This document shows, in pieces, positions 37,057-45,774 of a DNA stretch of 64,000 nt. The stretch's first letter is position 1. Each line of letters opens with the position of its first letter. This stretch comes from Streptomyces sp. HNM0575 (lineage in GTDB: Bacteria > Actinomycetota > Actinomycetes > Streptomycetales > Streptomycetaceae). The notes under the pieces are model-generated. The model saw nothing but the letters and a program-made list of their open reading frames with translations. It was not told where the DNA came from and ran no database searches. The position numbers and the translations under genes are program-made. The DNA is taken from positions 402,610 through 466,609 of the forward strand of contig NZ_JAASAG010000005.1 of the NCBI RefSeq assembly GCF_012726265.1. The letters run 5' to 3'.

Positions 37057-38583
37057 ATGCCGCCCCCGCCCGCCCGTACGACCGCGGTGCCCGCACACGA
37101 CGACGGCGCCGCCGTCCGTTCCCCCGATGCCGCGGCCCGCCGCGACCGCGGACGCCGCTTCTGGGCGCGGCTGCTGCCCGTACTGGCGCTGCTGACGGCG
37201 GCGACGCGGCTGCCGTCCTTCGCCCGCCCCCTCTGGAACCCGGACGAGGGCTATCTCGCCACGCAGGCACGGCAGTTGGCGGCCGGCGGCACCCTGTACG
37301 AGACGGTGGTGGACCGCAAGCCGCCGCTGCTGCCCTGGCTCTACCGGGGCGCGTTCGCGCTCTTCGGCGACGGATCGCTGTGGCCGCTGAGGGTGACCGC
37401 CGTGCTGGCGGTGCTGACGGGAGCGGTGCTGCTCGCGTCGATCGCGCGCCGCCGCTGGGGCGACCGGGCGGGAGCGTCGGCGGGCGTCTGCTGCGTACTG
37501 GCGTCGGTGGCCCTCGTACCGGAGGACACACAGGCCGCCACGTTCGAGGTCTTCATGCTGCCGTGGACGGCGCTCGCCATGTGGTGTGCGGACCGCGGCC
37601 GTTGGGCGTACGCGGGCCTGGGCGTGGCGGCCGCGGTGCTCACCAAGCAGACCGGCGGCGCCGTGCTCGTACCGGTGCTGTGGCTGCTGTGGTCCCGACG
37701 CGCGGGCCTGTGGCCGCTGTTGCGGCTCTCGGCGGCGGCCGCGCTGCCTGTGCTGTGCGCCGCCCTGCTACACGGGCCCGGCCGCTTCGTCTACTGGATG
37801 GCCACCGGCTCCGGCAGTTATGTCTCGGCCGACGGTGCGATGGGCCACGCGCTGCTGCGCGCACTCGCCAACTGCGGTCTGTTGCTGGCCGGTTGTCTGC
37901 CCATGACCGCGGCACTGCTGTACGTCCTGAGTACCCGCCGGGGCGAGGGGGCGCGGGCCGCGCGCACGGCGGACGTGTGGGTGTGGCTGGCCGCATCCGC
38001 CGCCGCGGTGACCGTCGGCTTCCAGTTCTTCGGCCACTACTTCCTCCAACTCACCCCCGCCCTGGCCCTGTTGGCCGCCAAGGCGCTGCGACACCTCACC
38101 CGGCGAACCCTGATCGCGCTGCTCTCCGTGAACGCCGTGATCGCCGCCGCCTTCCTCGCCTGGGCGCTGCTCCTCTTCCCACGTGCCGAACTCGCCCACC
38201 AGCAGCGGCTGGCCGCCGAGGTCCGCGCCCGCACCGCGCCGGCCGACCGCGTCCTGCTGTGGGGCATGCACCCCGAGGGCTACTGGCTCGCGGAACGCAC
38301 CCCCGCCTCCCGCTATCTCACCGCCGGCTTCCTCACCAACTTCAGCGGCGGACGGGGCGGCGCACGCGTGGGGGAGCGGTACGCCATGGACGGCGCCTGG
38401 CCGTACTTCCGCCGCGAACTGCGGGAGAATCCCCCGGCGTTGGTCGTCGACGACTCCCGCGGCAAGCCGTACGGCCCGCGCCGCACCCCCACGCTGCGCG
38501 CGTATCTCGACCGTCACTACGAACGCGTGGGCACCGCCGACGGCGCGGTCCTGTACGCACGTTCGCGCGCCCGGGGCTCATGA
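37057..38583 (+). CDS. membrane glycosyltransferase, ArnT/PMT (GT39/GT83-like) family
   Basis: 508 residues with about ten membrane helices. The first outside loop has RPLWNPDEGYLATQARQLAAGG, the Asp-Glu pair of the catalytic loop typical of lipid-linked sugar transferases of the Dpm-PMT/ArnT type, and ETVVDRKPPLLPWLYR follows. It would transfer a sugar from a polyprenyl-phosphate donor to a cell-surface acceptor. The donor and acceptor are unknown. There is no SD before ATG 37057 and a TAGCTT -10-like box is only a few bases upstream, so the message is probably leaderless. The stop lies in a 22/34/34-bp repeat series. Confidence 0.8.
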   Translation: MPPPPARTTAVPAHDDGAAVRSPDAAARRDRGRRFWARLLPVLALLTAATRLPSFARPLWNPDEGYLATQARQLAAGGTLYETVVDRKPPLLPWLYRGAFALFGDGSLWPLRVTAVLAVLTGAVLLASIARRRWGDRAGASAGVCCVLASVALVPEDTQAATFEVFMLPWTALAMWCADRGRWAYAGLGVAAAVLTKQTGGAVLVPVLWLLWSRRAGLWPLLRLSAAAALPVLCAALLHGPGRFVYWMATGSGSYVSADGAMGHALLRALANCGLLLAGCLPMTAALLYVLSTRRGEGARAARTADVWVWLAASAAAVTVGFQFFGHYFLQLTPALALLAAKALRHLTRRTLIALLSVNAVIAAAFLAWALLLFPRAELAHQQRLAAEVRARTAPADRVLLWGMHPEGYWLAERTPASRYLTAGFLTNFSGGRGGARVGERYAMDGAWPYFRRELRENPPALVVDDSRGKPYGPRRTPTLRAYLDRHYERVGTADGAVLYARSRARGS

Positions 38584-38694
38584 CAGCCGTCCGGCTGTCT
38601 CATGACGGCCGTCCGGCCGCGGACCCGGCTGTCTCATGACCGCCGTCCGGTCTCGGACCCGGCTGTCTCATGACCGCCGTCCGGTCTCGGACAT
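38578..38694. repeat. 34-bp tandem repeats that begin at the stop codon
   Basis: TCATGAC followed by GCCGTCCGG recurs at 38578, 38600, 38634 and 38668, spacings 22, 34 and 34. The first copy contains the glycosyltransferase stop TGA (38581-38583). The last two full units (38627-38660, 38661-38694) are nearly identical. Confidence 0.88.
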
Positions 38695-38698
38695 GGGA

Positions 38699-38726
38699 AG
38701 GTCCCCCGCCGTCCGGCGGGGGACCT
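38699..38726. terminator. bidirectional hairpin terminator
   Basis: AGGTCCCCCGCC (38699-38710) and GGCGGGGGACCT (38715-38726) are perfect 12-bp arms with a GTCC loop, between the convergent glycosyltransferase and fadB-like genes. Confidence 0.85.
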
Positions 38727-38754
38727 CGGCGCCGCTGCGGGCCCTGACCAGGCG

Positions 38755-40887
38755 TCAGGCGGGGACGCTCGCCACTCCCGGCTCCAGGAAGCGCCGTCCG
38801 GTGGCCCGTTCGCTGACGCCCTCGCGGTCCAGGTACGGCGTGATGCCGCCCAGGTGGAAGGGCCAGCCCGCGCCGGTGATCAGGCACAGGTCGATGTCCT
38901 GCGCCTCGGCGACCACGCCCTCGTCGAGCATGAGGCGGACCTCCTGCGCGATGGCGTCCAGCGCCCGGTCGCGCACCTGCTCCTCCGTGAGGACCACGTC
39001 GCCGGTCTGGAAGAGCGCCTCGACCTCGGGGTCCAGCTCCGGCTTGGCCGAGCCCGGCACGTAGAGGTTGCGCTTGCCCGCCTCGACGACACGGCCCAGG
39101 TTCTCCGAGACGCCGAAGCGGTCGGGGAACGCGTCGTGCAGCGTGCCCGAGACGTGATGGGCGACGGCCGGGCCCACGAGCTCCAGCAGCACGATGGGCG
39201 ACATGGGCAGGCCCAGCGGCGCCAGGGCGCGGTCCGCGACGTCGACCGGGGTGCCCTCGTCGATCGAGCGCAGCACCTCGCCGAGGAAGCGCGTCAGCAC
39301 CCGGTTGACGACGAACGCCGGGGCGTCCTTCACCAACACCGCGGTCTTCTTCAGGGACTTGGCCACGGAGAACGCCGTGGCAAGCGAGGCGTCGTCCGTG
39401 CGCTCCGCCCGTACGATCTCCAGCAGCGGCAGCACGGCCACCGGGTTGAAGAAGTGGAAGCCGACGACCCGCTCGGGGTGCTTGAGCTGCGAGGCCATCT
39501 CCGTGATGGACAGCGACGAGGTGTTGGTCGCGAGGATCGCGTGCGCCGGCACGACCGCCTCGACCTCGGCGAAGATCTTCTGCTTGAGGCCCATCTCCTC
39601 GAAGACGGCCTCGATCACGAAGTCCGCGTCGGCGAAGGCCGCGGCCTTGTCCAGCGACCCGGTCACCAGCGCCTTCAGCCGGTTCGCCTTGTCCTGGTTG
39701 ACGCGGCCCTTCAGCAGCAGCTTGTCGATCTCCTCGTGGACGTAGCCCACGCCCTTGTCGACACGCTCCTGGTCGATGTCGGTCAGTACGACCGGAACCT
39801 CCAGCCTGCGCGCGAAGAGCAGCGCCAGCTGCGAGGCCATCAGGCCCGCGCCGACGACGCCGACCTTGGTGACGGGACGCGCCAGCGACTTGTCCGGGGC
39901 TCCCGCGGGCCGCTTGGCGCGCTTCTGCACCAGGTTGAACGCGTAGATGCCGCTGCGCAGTTCACCGCCCATGATCAGGTCGGCGAGCGCCTTGTCCTCG
40001 GCGTCGAAGCCCGCACGAAGGTCGCCGCTCTTGGCCGCGGCGACGATGTCGAGCGCGCGGTAGGCGGCGGGAGCGGCGCCGTGCACCTTGTCGTCGGCGA
40101 TCTGCCTGCCGCGGACCACGGCCTGGTCCCACGCCTCGTCGCGGTCGATCTCGGGCCGTACGACCTCGATCTCGCCCTTGAGCACGGACGCCGTCCAGCG
40201 CAGCGACTGCTCCAGGAAGTCGGCGCCCTCGAACAGGGCGTCGGCGATGCCCAGTTCGTAGACCTGCGGGCCCTTGAGCAGCTTGTTCTGGTTGAGGGAG
40301 TTCTCGACGATGACCGAGACCGCGCGGTCGGCACCGATGAGGTTCGGCAGCAGCGCACAGCCGCCCCAGCCGGGCACCAGCCCGAGGAAGACCTCCGGCA
40401 GCCCGAACGCGGGCACGGCCTGCGAGACGGTGCGGTACGTGCAGTGCAGTCCGACCTCGACGCCGCCGCCCATCGCCGCACCGTTGTAGTACGCGAAGGT
40501 CGGCACGCCCAGGTCGGCCAGCCGCCGGAACACCGCGTGTCCGCCCTGGCCGATCGCGAGGGCGTCCTCGTGCTCCTTGAGCAGTTCGACGCCCTTGAGG
40601 TCGGCGCCGACGGCGAAGATGAACGGCTTGCCGGTGATGCCGACGCCGACGATCCCGCCGTCCTTCGCCTCCTTCTCGACCTGGTCGATCGCGGCGTTCA
40701 GATTCGCCAGCGATGCCGGCCCGAACGTGGTCGGCTTGGTGTGGTCGAAGCCGTTGTCCAGGGTGATCAGCGCGAACTTGCCCGCGCCGCCCGGCAGGTC
40801 GAGATGGCGTACGTGCGCCTGCGTGACGACCTCGTCGGGGAACAGTTCGGCCGCGCCCTTCAGCAACTCGGCGGTGTTGGTGCTCAC
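38755..40887 (-). CDS. fadB: fatty-acid oxidation complex alpha subunit (enoyl-CoA hydratase/3-hydroxyacyl-CoA dehydrogenase)
   Basis: 710 residues, FadB-like. The N-terminal crotonase half has the CoA oxyanion segments FAVGADLKG and YNGAAMGGGVEVGLHC, with LPEVFLGLVPGWGG holding the catalytic Glu. The C-terminal half begins KVGVVGAGLMASQLALLFA (normally GXGXMG), has the HAD His-Glu block FHFFNPVAVLPLLEIV, and ends with the 3HCDH_C domains. It converts enoyl-CoA to 3-ketoacyl-CoA in beta-oxidation. The start GTG 40887 overlaps the thiolase stop (GTGA), so thiolase and this subunit are made as a pair. Confidence 0.94.
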   Translation of the reverse strand: MSTNTAELLKGAAELFPDEVVTQAHVRHLDLPGGAGKFALITLDNGFDHTKPTTFGPASLANLNAAIDQVEKEAKDGGIVGVGITGKPFIFAVGADLKGVELLKEHEDALAIGQGGHAVFRRLADLGVPTFAYYNGAAMGGGVEVGLHCTYRTVSQAVPAFGLPEVFLGLVPGWGGCALLPNLIGADRAVSVIVENSLNQNKLLKGPQVYELGIADALFEGADFLEQSLRWTASVLKGEIEVVRPEIDRDEAWDQAVVRGRQIADDKVHGAAPAAYRALDIVAAAKSGDLRAGFDAEDKALADLIMGGELRSGIYAFNLVQKRAKRPAGAPDKSLARPVTKVGVVGAGLMASQLALLFARRLEVPVVLTDIDQERVDKGVGYVHEEIDKLLLKGRVNQDKANRLKALVTGSLDKAAAFADADFVIEAVFEEMGLKQKIFAEVEAVVPAHAILATNTSSLSITEMASQLKHPERVVGFHFFNPVAVLPLLEIVRAERTDDASLATAFSVAKSLKKTAVLVKDAPAFVVNRVLTRFLGEVLRSIDEGTPVDVADRALAPLGLPMSPIVLLELVGPAVAHHVSGTLHDAFPDRFGVSENLGRVVEAGKRNLYVPGSAKPELDPEVEALFQTGDVVLTEEQVRDRALDAIAQEVRLMLDEGVVAEAQDIDLCLITGAGWPFHLGGITPYLDREGVSERATGRRFLEPGVASVPA

Positions 40888-42107
40888 TTGCCTGCTCCCT
40901 CGCTCCAGTGCGGGTTCTCCCAGATGACGGTTCCGCCCATGCCGAAGCCGACGCACATCGTCGTCAGCCCGTAGCGCACGTGCGGCTGCTCCTCGAACTG
41001 CCGCGCCAGCTGCGCCATCAAGCGCACACCGGAGGAGGCCAGCGGGTGCCCGTAGGCGATGGCGCCGCCGTACTGGTTGACGCGGGGGTCGTCGTCGGCG
41101 ATGCCGTAGTGGTCGAGCAGCGCGAGCACCTGCACCGCGAAGGCCTCGTTGATCTCGAAGAGACCGATGTCGTCGATCGACAGCCCGGCCTTGGCGAGGG
41201 CCTTCTGCGTGGACGGCACGGGCCCGACGCCCATGACCTCCGGCTCGACACCGGCGAAGGCGAAGCTGACGAGGCGCATCTTCACCGGCAGCCCCAGCTC
41301 CTCGGCGAAGTCCTCGGCGGCGATCAGCGAGGCCGTCGCACCGTCGTTGAGACCGGCGGCGTTGCCCGGCGTGACGCGGCCGTGCGCGCGGAAGGGAGTC
41401 TTCAGCCCGGCGAGGCTCTCCAGCGTCGTGCCCGGACGCATCGGCTCGTCCTCGGTCGCCAGGCCCCAACCGGTCTCCCCCGCTTCTTCGTTGGTACGGC
41501 GGATCGAGATCGGCACCAGGTCCTGCTGGATCTTGCCGTTGGCGTACGCCTTGGCGGCCTTCTCCTGGCTGCGCACCGCGTACTCGTCGGCGCGCTGCTT
41601 GGTCAGATGCGGGAAGCGGTCGTGCAGGTTCTCGGCCGTCATGCCCATGAACAGGGCGGACTGGTCGACCAGCTTCTCGGAGACGAAGCGCGGGTTGGGG
41701 TCGACGGCCTCACCCATCGGGTGCCGGCCCATGTGCTCGACGCCGCCCGCGACCACGGCGTCGTACGCGCCGAAGGAGATGGAACCGGCGGTCGTCGTCA
41801 CCGCCGTCATCGCGCCCGCGCACATGCGGTCGATCGAGTAGCCGGGAACGGTCTCGGGCAGCCCGGCCAGGATGCCCGCGGTGCGGCCGAGGGTCAGGCC
41901 CTGGTCGCCGATCTGGGTGGTGGCGGCGACCGCCACCTCGTCGATGCGCTCCGGCGGCAGGTCCGGGTTACGGCGCAGCAGTTCGCGGATGCACTTCACG
42001 ACCAGGTCGTCTGCCCTGGTCTCGTGATAGATGCCCTTGGGGCCCGCCTTGCCGAACGGTGTGCGGACGCCGTCGACGAAGACGACGTCCCTAGCGGTAC
42101 GAGGCAC
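40884..42107 (-). CDS. fadA: acetyl-CoA acyltransferase (thiolase), FadA-type
   Basis: 407 residues. Catalytic Cys96 is in IDRMCAGAM, and the C-terminal motifs NEAFA, YGHPLASSGVR and CVGFGMGG supply the active-site His and second Cys. It cleaves 3-ketoacyl-CoA to acetyl-CoA and a shortened acyl-CoA. The GTG start at 42107 has GGAGGAG upstream. It is first in a two-gene operon with fadB, with a TACCCGTGGGTA dyad about 62 bp upstream. Confidence 0.95.
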   Translation of the reverse strand: MPRTARDVVFVDGVRTPFGKAGPKGIYHETRADDLVVKCIRELLRRNPDLPPERIDEVAVAATTQIGDQGLTLGRTAGILAGLPETVPGYSIDRMCAGAMTAVTTTAGSISFGAYDAVVAGGVEHMGRHPMGEAVDPNPRFVSEKLVDQSALFMGMTAENLHDRFPHLTKQRADEYAVRSQEKAAKAYANGKIQQDLVPISIRRTNEEAGETGWGLATEDEPMRPGTTLESLAGLKTPFRAHGRVTPGNAAGLNDGATASLIAAEDFAEELGLPVKMRLVSFAFAGVEPEVMGVGPVPSTQKALAKAGLSIDDIGLFEINEAFAVQVLALLDHYGIADDDPRVNQYGGAIAYGHPLASSGVRLMAQLARQFEEQPHVRYGLTTMCVGFGMGGTVIWENPHWSEGAGK

Positions 42108-42168
42108 TTTGGCTCTCCTCCAGGTGCGGTGCAGATACGCCGTACGGCGCGCTTCCCAAGAGCCATGC

Positions 42169-42180
42169 TACCCGTGGGTA
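42169..42180. promoter_or_regulatory. palindromic candidate operator upstream of fadAB
   Basis: TACCCGTGGGTA has inverted TACCC/GGGTA arms around GT, 62 bp before the thiolase start. A fatty-acid or acyl-CoA-responsive TetR-type repressor is the usual partner in this setting, but none is encoded nearby. Confidence 0.45.
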
Positions 42181-42332
42181 ACTGAGGGGCAAGGCCCGTA
42201 CCTGGGGGAGGGGCACACGTCACATCACAGCCCGCCGAGCGGCGGTCCGGCAGGCGGAGGGCAGCGCTCCGGCGGGGCTCCGACAGCGCTTCGACAGCGT
42301 TCCGGCGGGCGCTCCGCTCCGTCCGCCGGGCG

Positions 42333-43610
42333 CTACTTGGACGGAGCGGGCGTCGCCAGCGCCTCGGTCAGCAGAGAAGCCGTCTGCTCGATCTGCCACT
42401 CGCGGGCGCCGAGCGCGCGCAGAGCGGAGACGACCTGCGACTCGGTACGGGCGCTGGGCGGCTGCCAGCACAGCCGCCGCACCGTGTCCGGAGTCAGCAG
42501 GTTCTCCTGCGGCATGGACAGCTCCTCCGCCCGTGCCGTCACGGCCGCGCGCGCGGCGGTGAGCCTGGCGGCGGCCGCCGGGTCCTTGTCGGCCCAGGAA
42601 CGCGGCGGGGGAGGCCCGTTGGTCGCCTGGCTCTGCTGCGGAAGTGCCGACTCCGGCAGCGCCTTGGCCCGGTCGACGGCGGCCTGCCACTGCTCCAGCT
42701 GCTTGCGCCCCATCCGGTGCCCGAAGCCCGGCAGGCCCGAGAGGGTGCGCGCGTCGGACGGCAGCGCCAGCGCCGCCTCGACGATCGCCGAGTCCGCGAG
42801 CACCTTGCCCGGCGAGACGTCCCGCTTCCGCGCGATGCGGTCGCGCGCCGTCCACAACTCCCGTACGACGGCCATCTGACGGCGCCGCCGCACCTTGTGC
42901 ATCCCGGAGGTGCGCCGCCAGGGATCCTTGCGGGGCGGAGCGGGAGGCGCCGCCGCGATGGCCTCGAACTCCTGCCGCGCCCAGGCGAGTTTGCCCTGCC
43001 GGTCCAGCTCCTCCTCCAGCGCGTCCCGCAGGTCGATCAGCAACTCGACGTCGAGCGCGGCGTAGTGCAGCCAGGGCTCCGGCAGTGGACGCGTGGACCA
43101 GTCGACGGCGGAGTGGCCCTTCTCCAGCGCGTAGCCCAGCAGGTTCTCCACCATCGCGCCCAGCCCGACCCGCGCGTACCCCGCGAGGCGGCCGGCGAGT
43201 TCCGTGTCGAACAGCCGCCGCGGAACCATGCCTATCTCCCTCAGGCACGGCAGGTCCTGGGTGGCGGCGTGCAGCACCCACTCGGAGTCGGCGAGCACGG
43301 CGCCCAGGCCGGAGAGGTCCGGGCAGCCCACCGGGTCGACAAGCGCGCTGCCCGCACCCTCGCGCCGCAGCTGTACGAGATACGCCCGCTGCCCGTAGCG
43401 GTATCCGGAAGCCCGCTCGGCATCGACGGCGACCGGACCGCTGCCCGAGCCGAAGGCCGCGATGATCTCGGTGAGCGCCGCCTCGTCGCCCGTCACGGGT
43501 GGAACGCCCTCGCGGGGCTCCAGCAGGGGGACCGGCGCCTGACCAGGGTCTTGGCCCTCGGCCTGGGCCTTAGCTGAGTTTGCTGATGCGGTCTCTCGGG
43601 CGTCGGTCAC
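42333..43610 (-). CDS. rnd: ribonuclease D-like 3'-5' exonuclease with HRDC domain
   Basis: 425 residues. The DEDDy exonuclease core spans about 45-235: VAVDAERASGYRYG (DxE), LHAATQDLPCLREIG (Asp), and HYAALDVELL (Tyr and Asp of motif III). An HRDC domain follows at about 255-335 (LWTARDRIARKRDVSPGKVL), then a C-terminal alpha-helical tail. By family it trims structured RNAs such as tRNA precursors. The start is GTG 43610. It lies between fadA and whiI and, from memory, this neighbourhood is conserved in Streptomyces. Confidence 0.9.
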   Translation of the reverse strand: MTDARETASANSAKAQAEGQDPGQAPVPLLEPREGVPPVTGDEAALTEIIAAFGSGSGPVAVDAERASGYRYGQRAYLVQLRREGAGSALVDPVGCPDLSGLGAVLADSEWVLHAATQDLPCLREIGMVPRRLFDTELAGRLAGYARVGLGAMVENLLGYALEKGHSAVDWSTRPLPEPWLHYAALDVELLIDLRDALEEELDRQGKLAWARQEFEAIAAAPPAPPRKDPWRRTSGMHKVRRRRQMAVVRELWTARDRIARKRDVSPGKVLADSAIVEAALALPSDARTLSGLPGFGHRMGRKQLEQWQAAVDRAKALPESALPQQSQATNGPPPPRSWADKDPAAAARLTAARAAVTARAEELSMPQENLLTPDTVRRLCWQPPSARTESQVVSALRALGAREWQIEQTASLLTEALATPAPSK

Positions 43611-43832
43611 CGGTCAAGGGTAGCTGCGTGAGGCCGGTGATTGTCCTGATGTCCGGGCAGACCGTTGCCCACGGCACCGGAATTCCCGCCACGTCCGGGG
43701 CAGGTCGAGTGCGGCGGAGCGATGCGGCGGGTCGGGCATGCCGCGGCGGGCACACATCGAGGCGCCCGCCTGCGGATCGTGCCGCCTGCGGACGCCTCGA
43801 AGGTGTGGGGGAGAACCCGGTGAGTCACATGA

Positions 43833-44507
43833 TCAGTGGATGATTCCCGTACGGAGCGCCACGGCGACCATGCCGGCCCGGTCCCCGGTGCCCAACTTGC
43901 GGGCGATACGGGCCAGATGGGACTTCACCGTCAGTGCCGAGAGGCCCATCGAGACGCCGATCGCCTTGTTGGACTGGCCCTCCGCGACGAGACGCAGCAC
44001 CTCCACCTCGCGCCCGGACAGCTCACGCTGGCCACCGGGGTGCCCGGGGCCTCCGGGGCCGCCGCCGGGACGGCGGTGCATGCGGGCGGCGGCGGCACCG
44101 ATGGGGGCCGCGCCGTGCCGGGTCGGCATGGCGCCGAGGTTGTTGCGGGTGCCGGTGACGACATAGCCCTTGACGCCGCCCGCCAGGGCGTTGCGCACGG
44201 CGCCGATGTCGTCGGCTGCCGAGAGGGCCAGGCCGTTCGGCCAGCCCGCGGCTCGGGTCTCGGACAGCAGGCTGAGGCCCGAACCGTCCGGGAGGTGGAC
44301 GTCGGCCACGCAGATGTCGCGTGGATTGCCGACTCGGGGACGTGCCTCCGCGATCGACGACGCCTCGATCACATCCCGTACGCCGAGAGCCCACAGATGT
44401 CGGGTCACGGTGGAACGGACGCGGGGGTCGGCCACGACGACCATGGCCGTCGGTTTGTTGGGGCGGTAGGCGACCAGGCTTGTGGGGTGCTCAAGAAGAA
44501 CAGACAC
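43833..44507 (-). CDS. whiI: atypical response regulator WhiI (sporulation)
   Basis: 224 residues. The receiver domain (about 22-125) keeps the phospho-acceptor-like Asp69 (CVADVHLPDGSG) but only one acidic residue of the usual pair (Asp27, in VVVADPRVR), and the conserved Lys near residue 118 is missing (GYVVTGTR). So normal phosphorylation switching is unlikely. A LuxR-type HTH fills residues 160-224 (LSGREVEVLRLVAEGQSNKAIG). WhiI is a known regulator of aerial-hypha sporulation in S. coelicolor and the sequence matches what I recall. GTG 44507 is chosen with GGAGG just upstream; an earlier in-frame ATG at 44588 lacks support. Confidence 0.92.
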   Translation of the reverse strand: MSVLLEHPTSLVAYRPNKPTAMVVVADPRVRSTVTRHLWALGVRDVIEASSIAEARPRVGNPRDICVADVHLPDGSGLSLLSETRAAGWPNGLALSAADDIGAVRNALAGGVKGYVVTGTRNNLGAMPTRHGAAPIGAAAARMHRRPGGGPGGPGHPGGQRELSGREVEVLRLVAEGQSNKAIGVSMGLSALTVKSHLARIARKLGTGDRAGMVAVALRTGIIH

Positions 44508-44593
44508 CGGGCCTCCGAGGGCTGGCTGCGGACGGAACGATTCCGGTGACCGCGCGGGGTGGGCCGGGGTTCCGTGTGGAAGGGTCATAGACT

Positions 44594-44621
44594 CCTTCGG
44601 CAGGTCGGGGGGCCTGCTTTA
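44594..44621 (-). promoter_or_regulatory. sigma-WhiG (FliA-type) promoter candidate for whiI
   Basis: On the minus strand TAAA (44621-44618) is followed after 16 bases by GCCGAAGG (44601-44594), close to the FliA/sigma-WhiG pattern TAAA-N15-GCCGATAA. It is about 87 bp upstream of the whiI start. whiI transcription is known to depend on whiG in S. coelicolor. The rest of the 44508-44814 gap holds an AT-rich patch (44630-44660) and short repeats near DUF3000. Confidence 0.7.
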
Positions 44622-44780
44622 GGGGAAGATCACCAATTGATGACTGATATTTCCCGAATCGGACAGCCGCTCGACGACGGTTTCCGGCGCGCTCCGAGAA
44701 GGAGCGGCGAAGCCGGTCGGGGCCTGTTCCCGTGGGAGGTCCGGCGGGGGATCCGGAGCCCCGGGCGATGGTCGGGGGGC

Positions 44781-44830
44781 TTCAAGGAGCTGAGGCTTCA
44801 GAGGGGCTGAGGTTTCAGAGGGGCTGAGGT
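44781..44830. repeat. three 16-17-bp repeats at the end of the DUF3000 gene
   Basis: TTCAGAGGGGCTGAGGT occurs exactly at 44797-44813 and 44814-44830, with a diverged copy at 44781-44796. The rightmost copy contains the stop codon (complement of 44815-44817) and last codons of the DUF3000 gene. Confidence 0.85.
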
Positions 44831-45483
44831 CCGCGCCGTTTCGGCAGGGAGACCACGGAGCTTCCGTCGCCCGGCTCCGGCGGCAGCCCGGCGCACTGGC
44901 ACAGCAGCTCCGACCAGGCCGTCAGATGAACCGCCATGTCCGGCAGGGCCTCGGGCGCGGCCGGGTCCTCGGGGCGGGGAGTCCAGCTGGCGCGGATCTC
45001 CAGCTCCGTCTGCGGCGGCCGTTCGTCGAGGCCGCCGAAGTAGGAGGAACCGGAACGCGTCACCGTGCCGCTGGAGTCGGAGTACGCGGCGGAGTGCACC
45101 TCCAGCGCGCCCGTCAGCCAGGACCAGGTGACCTCGGGCAGCAGCGGATCGCCGGCGATCTCCGGCTCCAGGTCGGTGCGGGCGAGGGTGACGACGCGGA
45201 ACGTGCCCTGCCAGGACTCCTGTCCGGCCGGGTCGTGGAGCAGTACGAAACGGCCGTCGGCGAGCTCCGACGACTCGTCGGCGGGGTCGACGACCGAGGC
45301 GGACAGCGCGCAGGAGAAAGGGGCGAGACGCTTGGGGGCGGGCAGCGCGGAGAGCTGTACCTCCGGCCTGGTGTGCGCGGAGTTGAGGGCCGCCATCGCG
45401 TGCTTGAAGGGCGGAGGGGCACCGTCGCCTCCGCCGCCCGGGCCTCCGGGGCCCTCCGTCATCCTTGGTCGCGCCGCTGCCAT
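44815..45483 (-). CDS. DUF3000 family protein
   Basis: 222 residues, conserved in actinobacteria, function unknown. The first 25 residues are Gly/Pro-rich; the domain includes ALNSAHTRPEVQLSALPAPKRLAPFSCALSA (in parts), GRFVLLHDPAGQ, TWSWLTGALE and the C-terminal LTAWSELLCQCAGLPPEPGD. No membrane segment or signal. It is divergent from hemE (291-bp gap) and upstream of whiI on the same strand. ATG 45483 is the first convincing start. Its stop is in a 17-bp tandem duplication. Confidence 0.85.
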   Translation of the reverse strand: MAAARPRMTEGPGGPGGGGDGAPPPFKHAMAALNSAHTRPEVQLSALPAPKRLAPFSCALSASVVDPADESSELADGRFVLLHDPAGQESWQGTFRVVTLARTDLEPEIAGDPLLPEVTWSWLTGALEVHSAAYSDSSGTVTRSGSSYFGGLDERPPQTELEIRASWTPRPEDPAAPEALPDMAVHLTAWSELLCQCAGLPPEPGDGSSVVSLPKRRGPQPL

Positions 45484-45774
45484 GGGGCGCAAGAGTAGGG
45501 CGAGCCGGAGGCACACACCCGTAGGGACACTCGCAAGTGGCCGAAGAGCGGTGGGTGTTGAAGAAGCGGAAGGGCTCGTGGGGGCGGTCGCCGCGGGTGG
45601 ACGGGGAGGGGACCGGTTCGCCGGGGGCCGCCGGCCGGGATCCGAGATTGGCTGACAACCGACGGCTCGTCGGCGGCGCGAGGAGAGCGCCGTAGCGGAG
45701 TACGGGGGCGGGTGCCCGCCTCTGCGCCGCCTCGGCGGTCCGGGGGGCCTCCGAGGCGTGGGAGACTGCGGTGC

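Noticed and set aside
38593..38694. Transposon or MITE ends.
   Set aside because: The 34-bp units are direct repeats without terminal inverted repeats, target duplications or transposase remnants.
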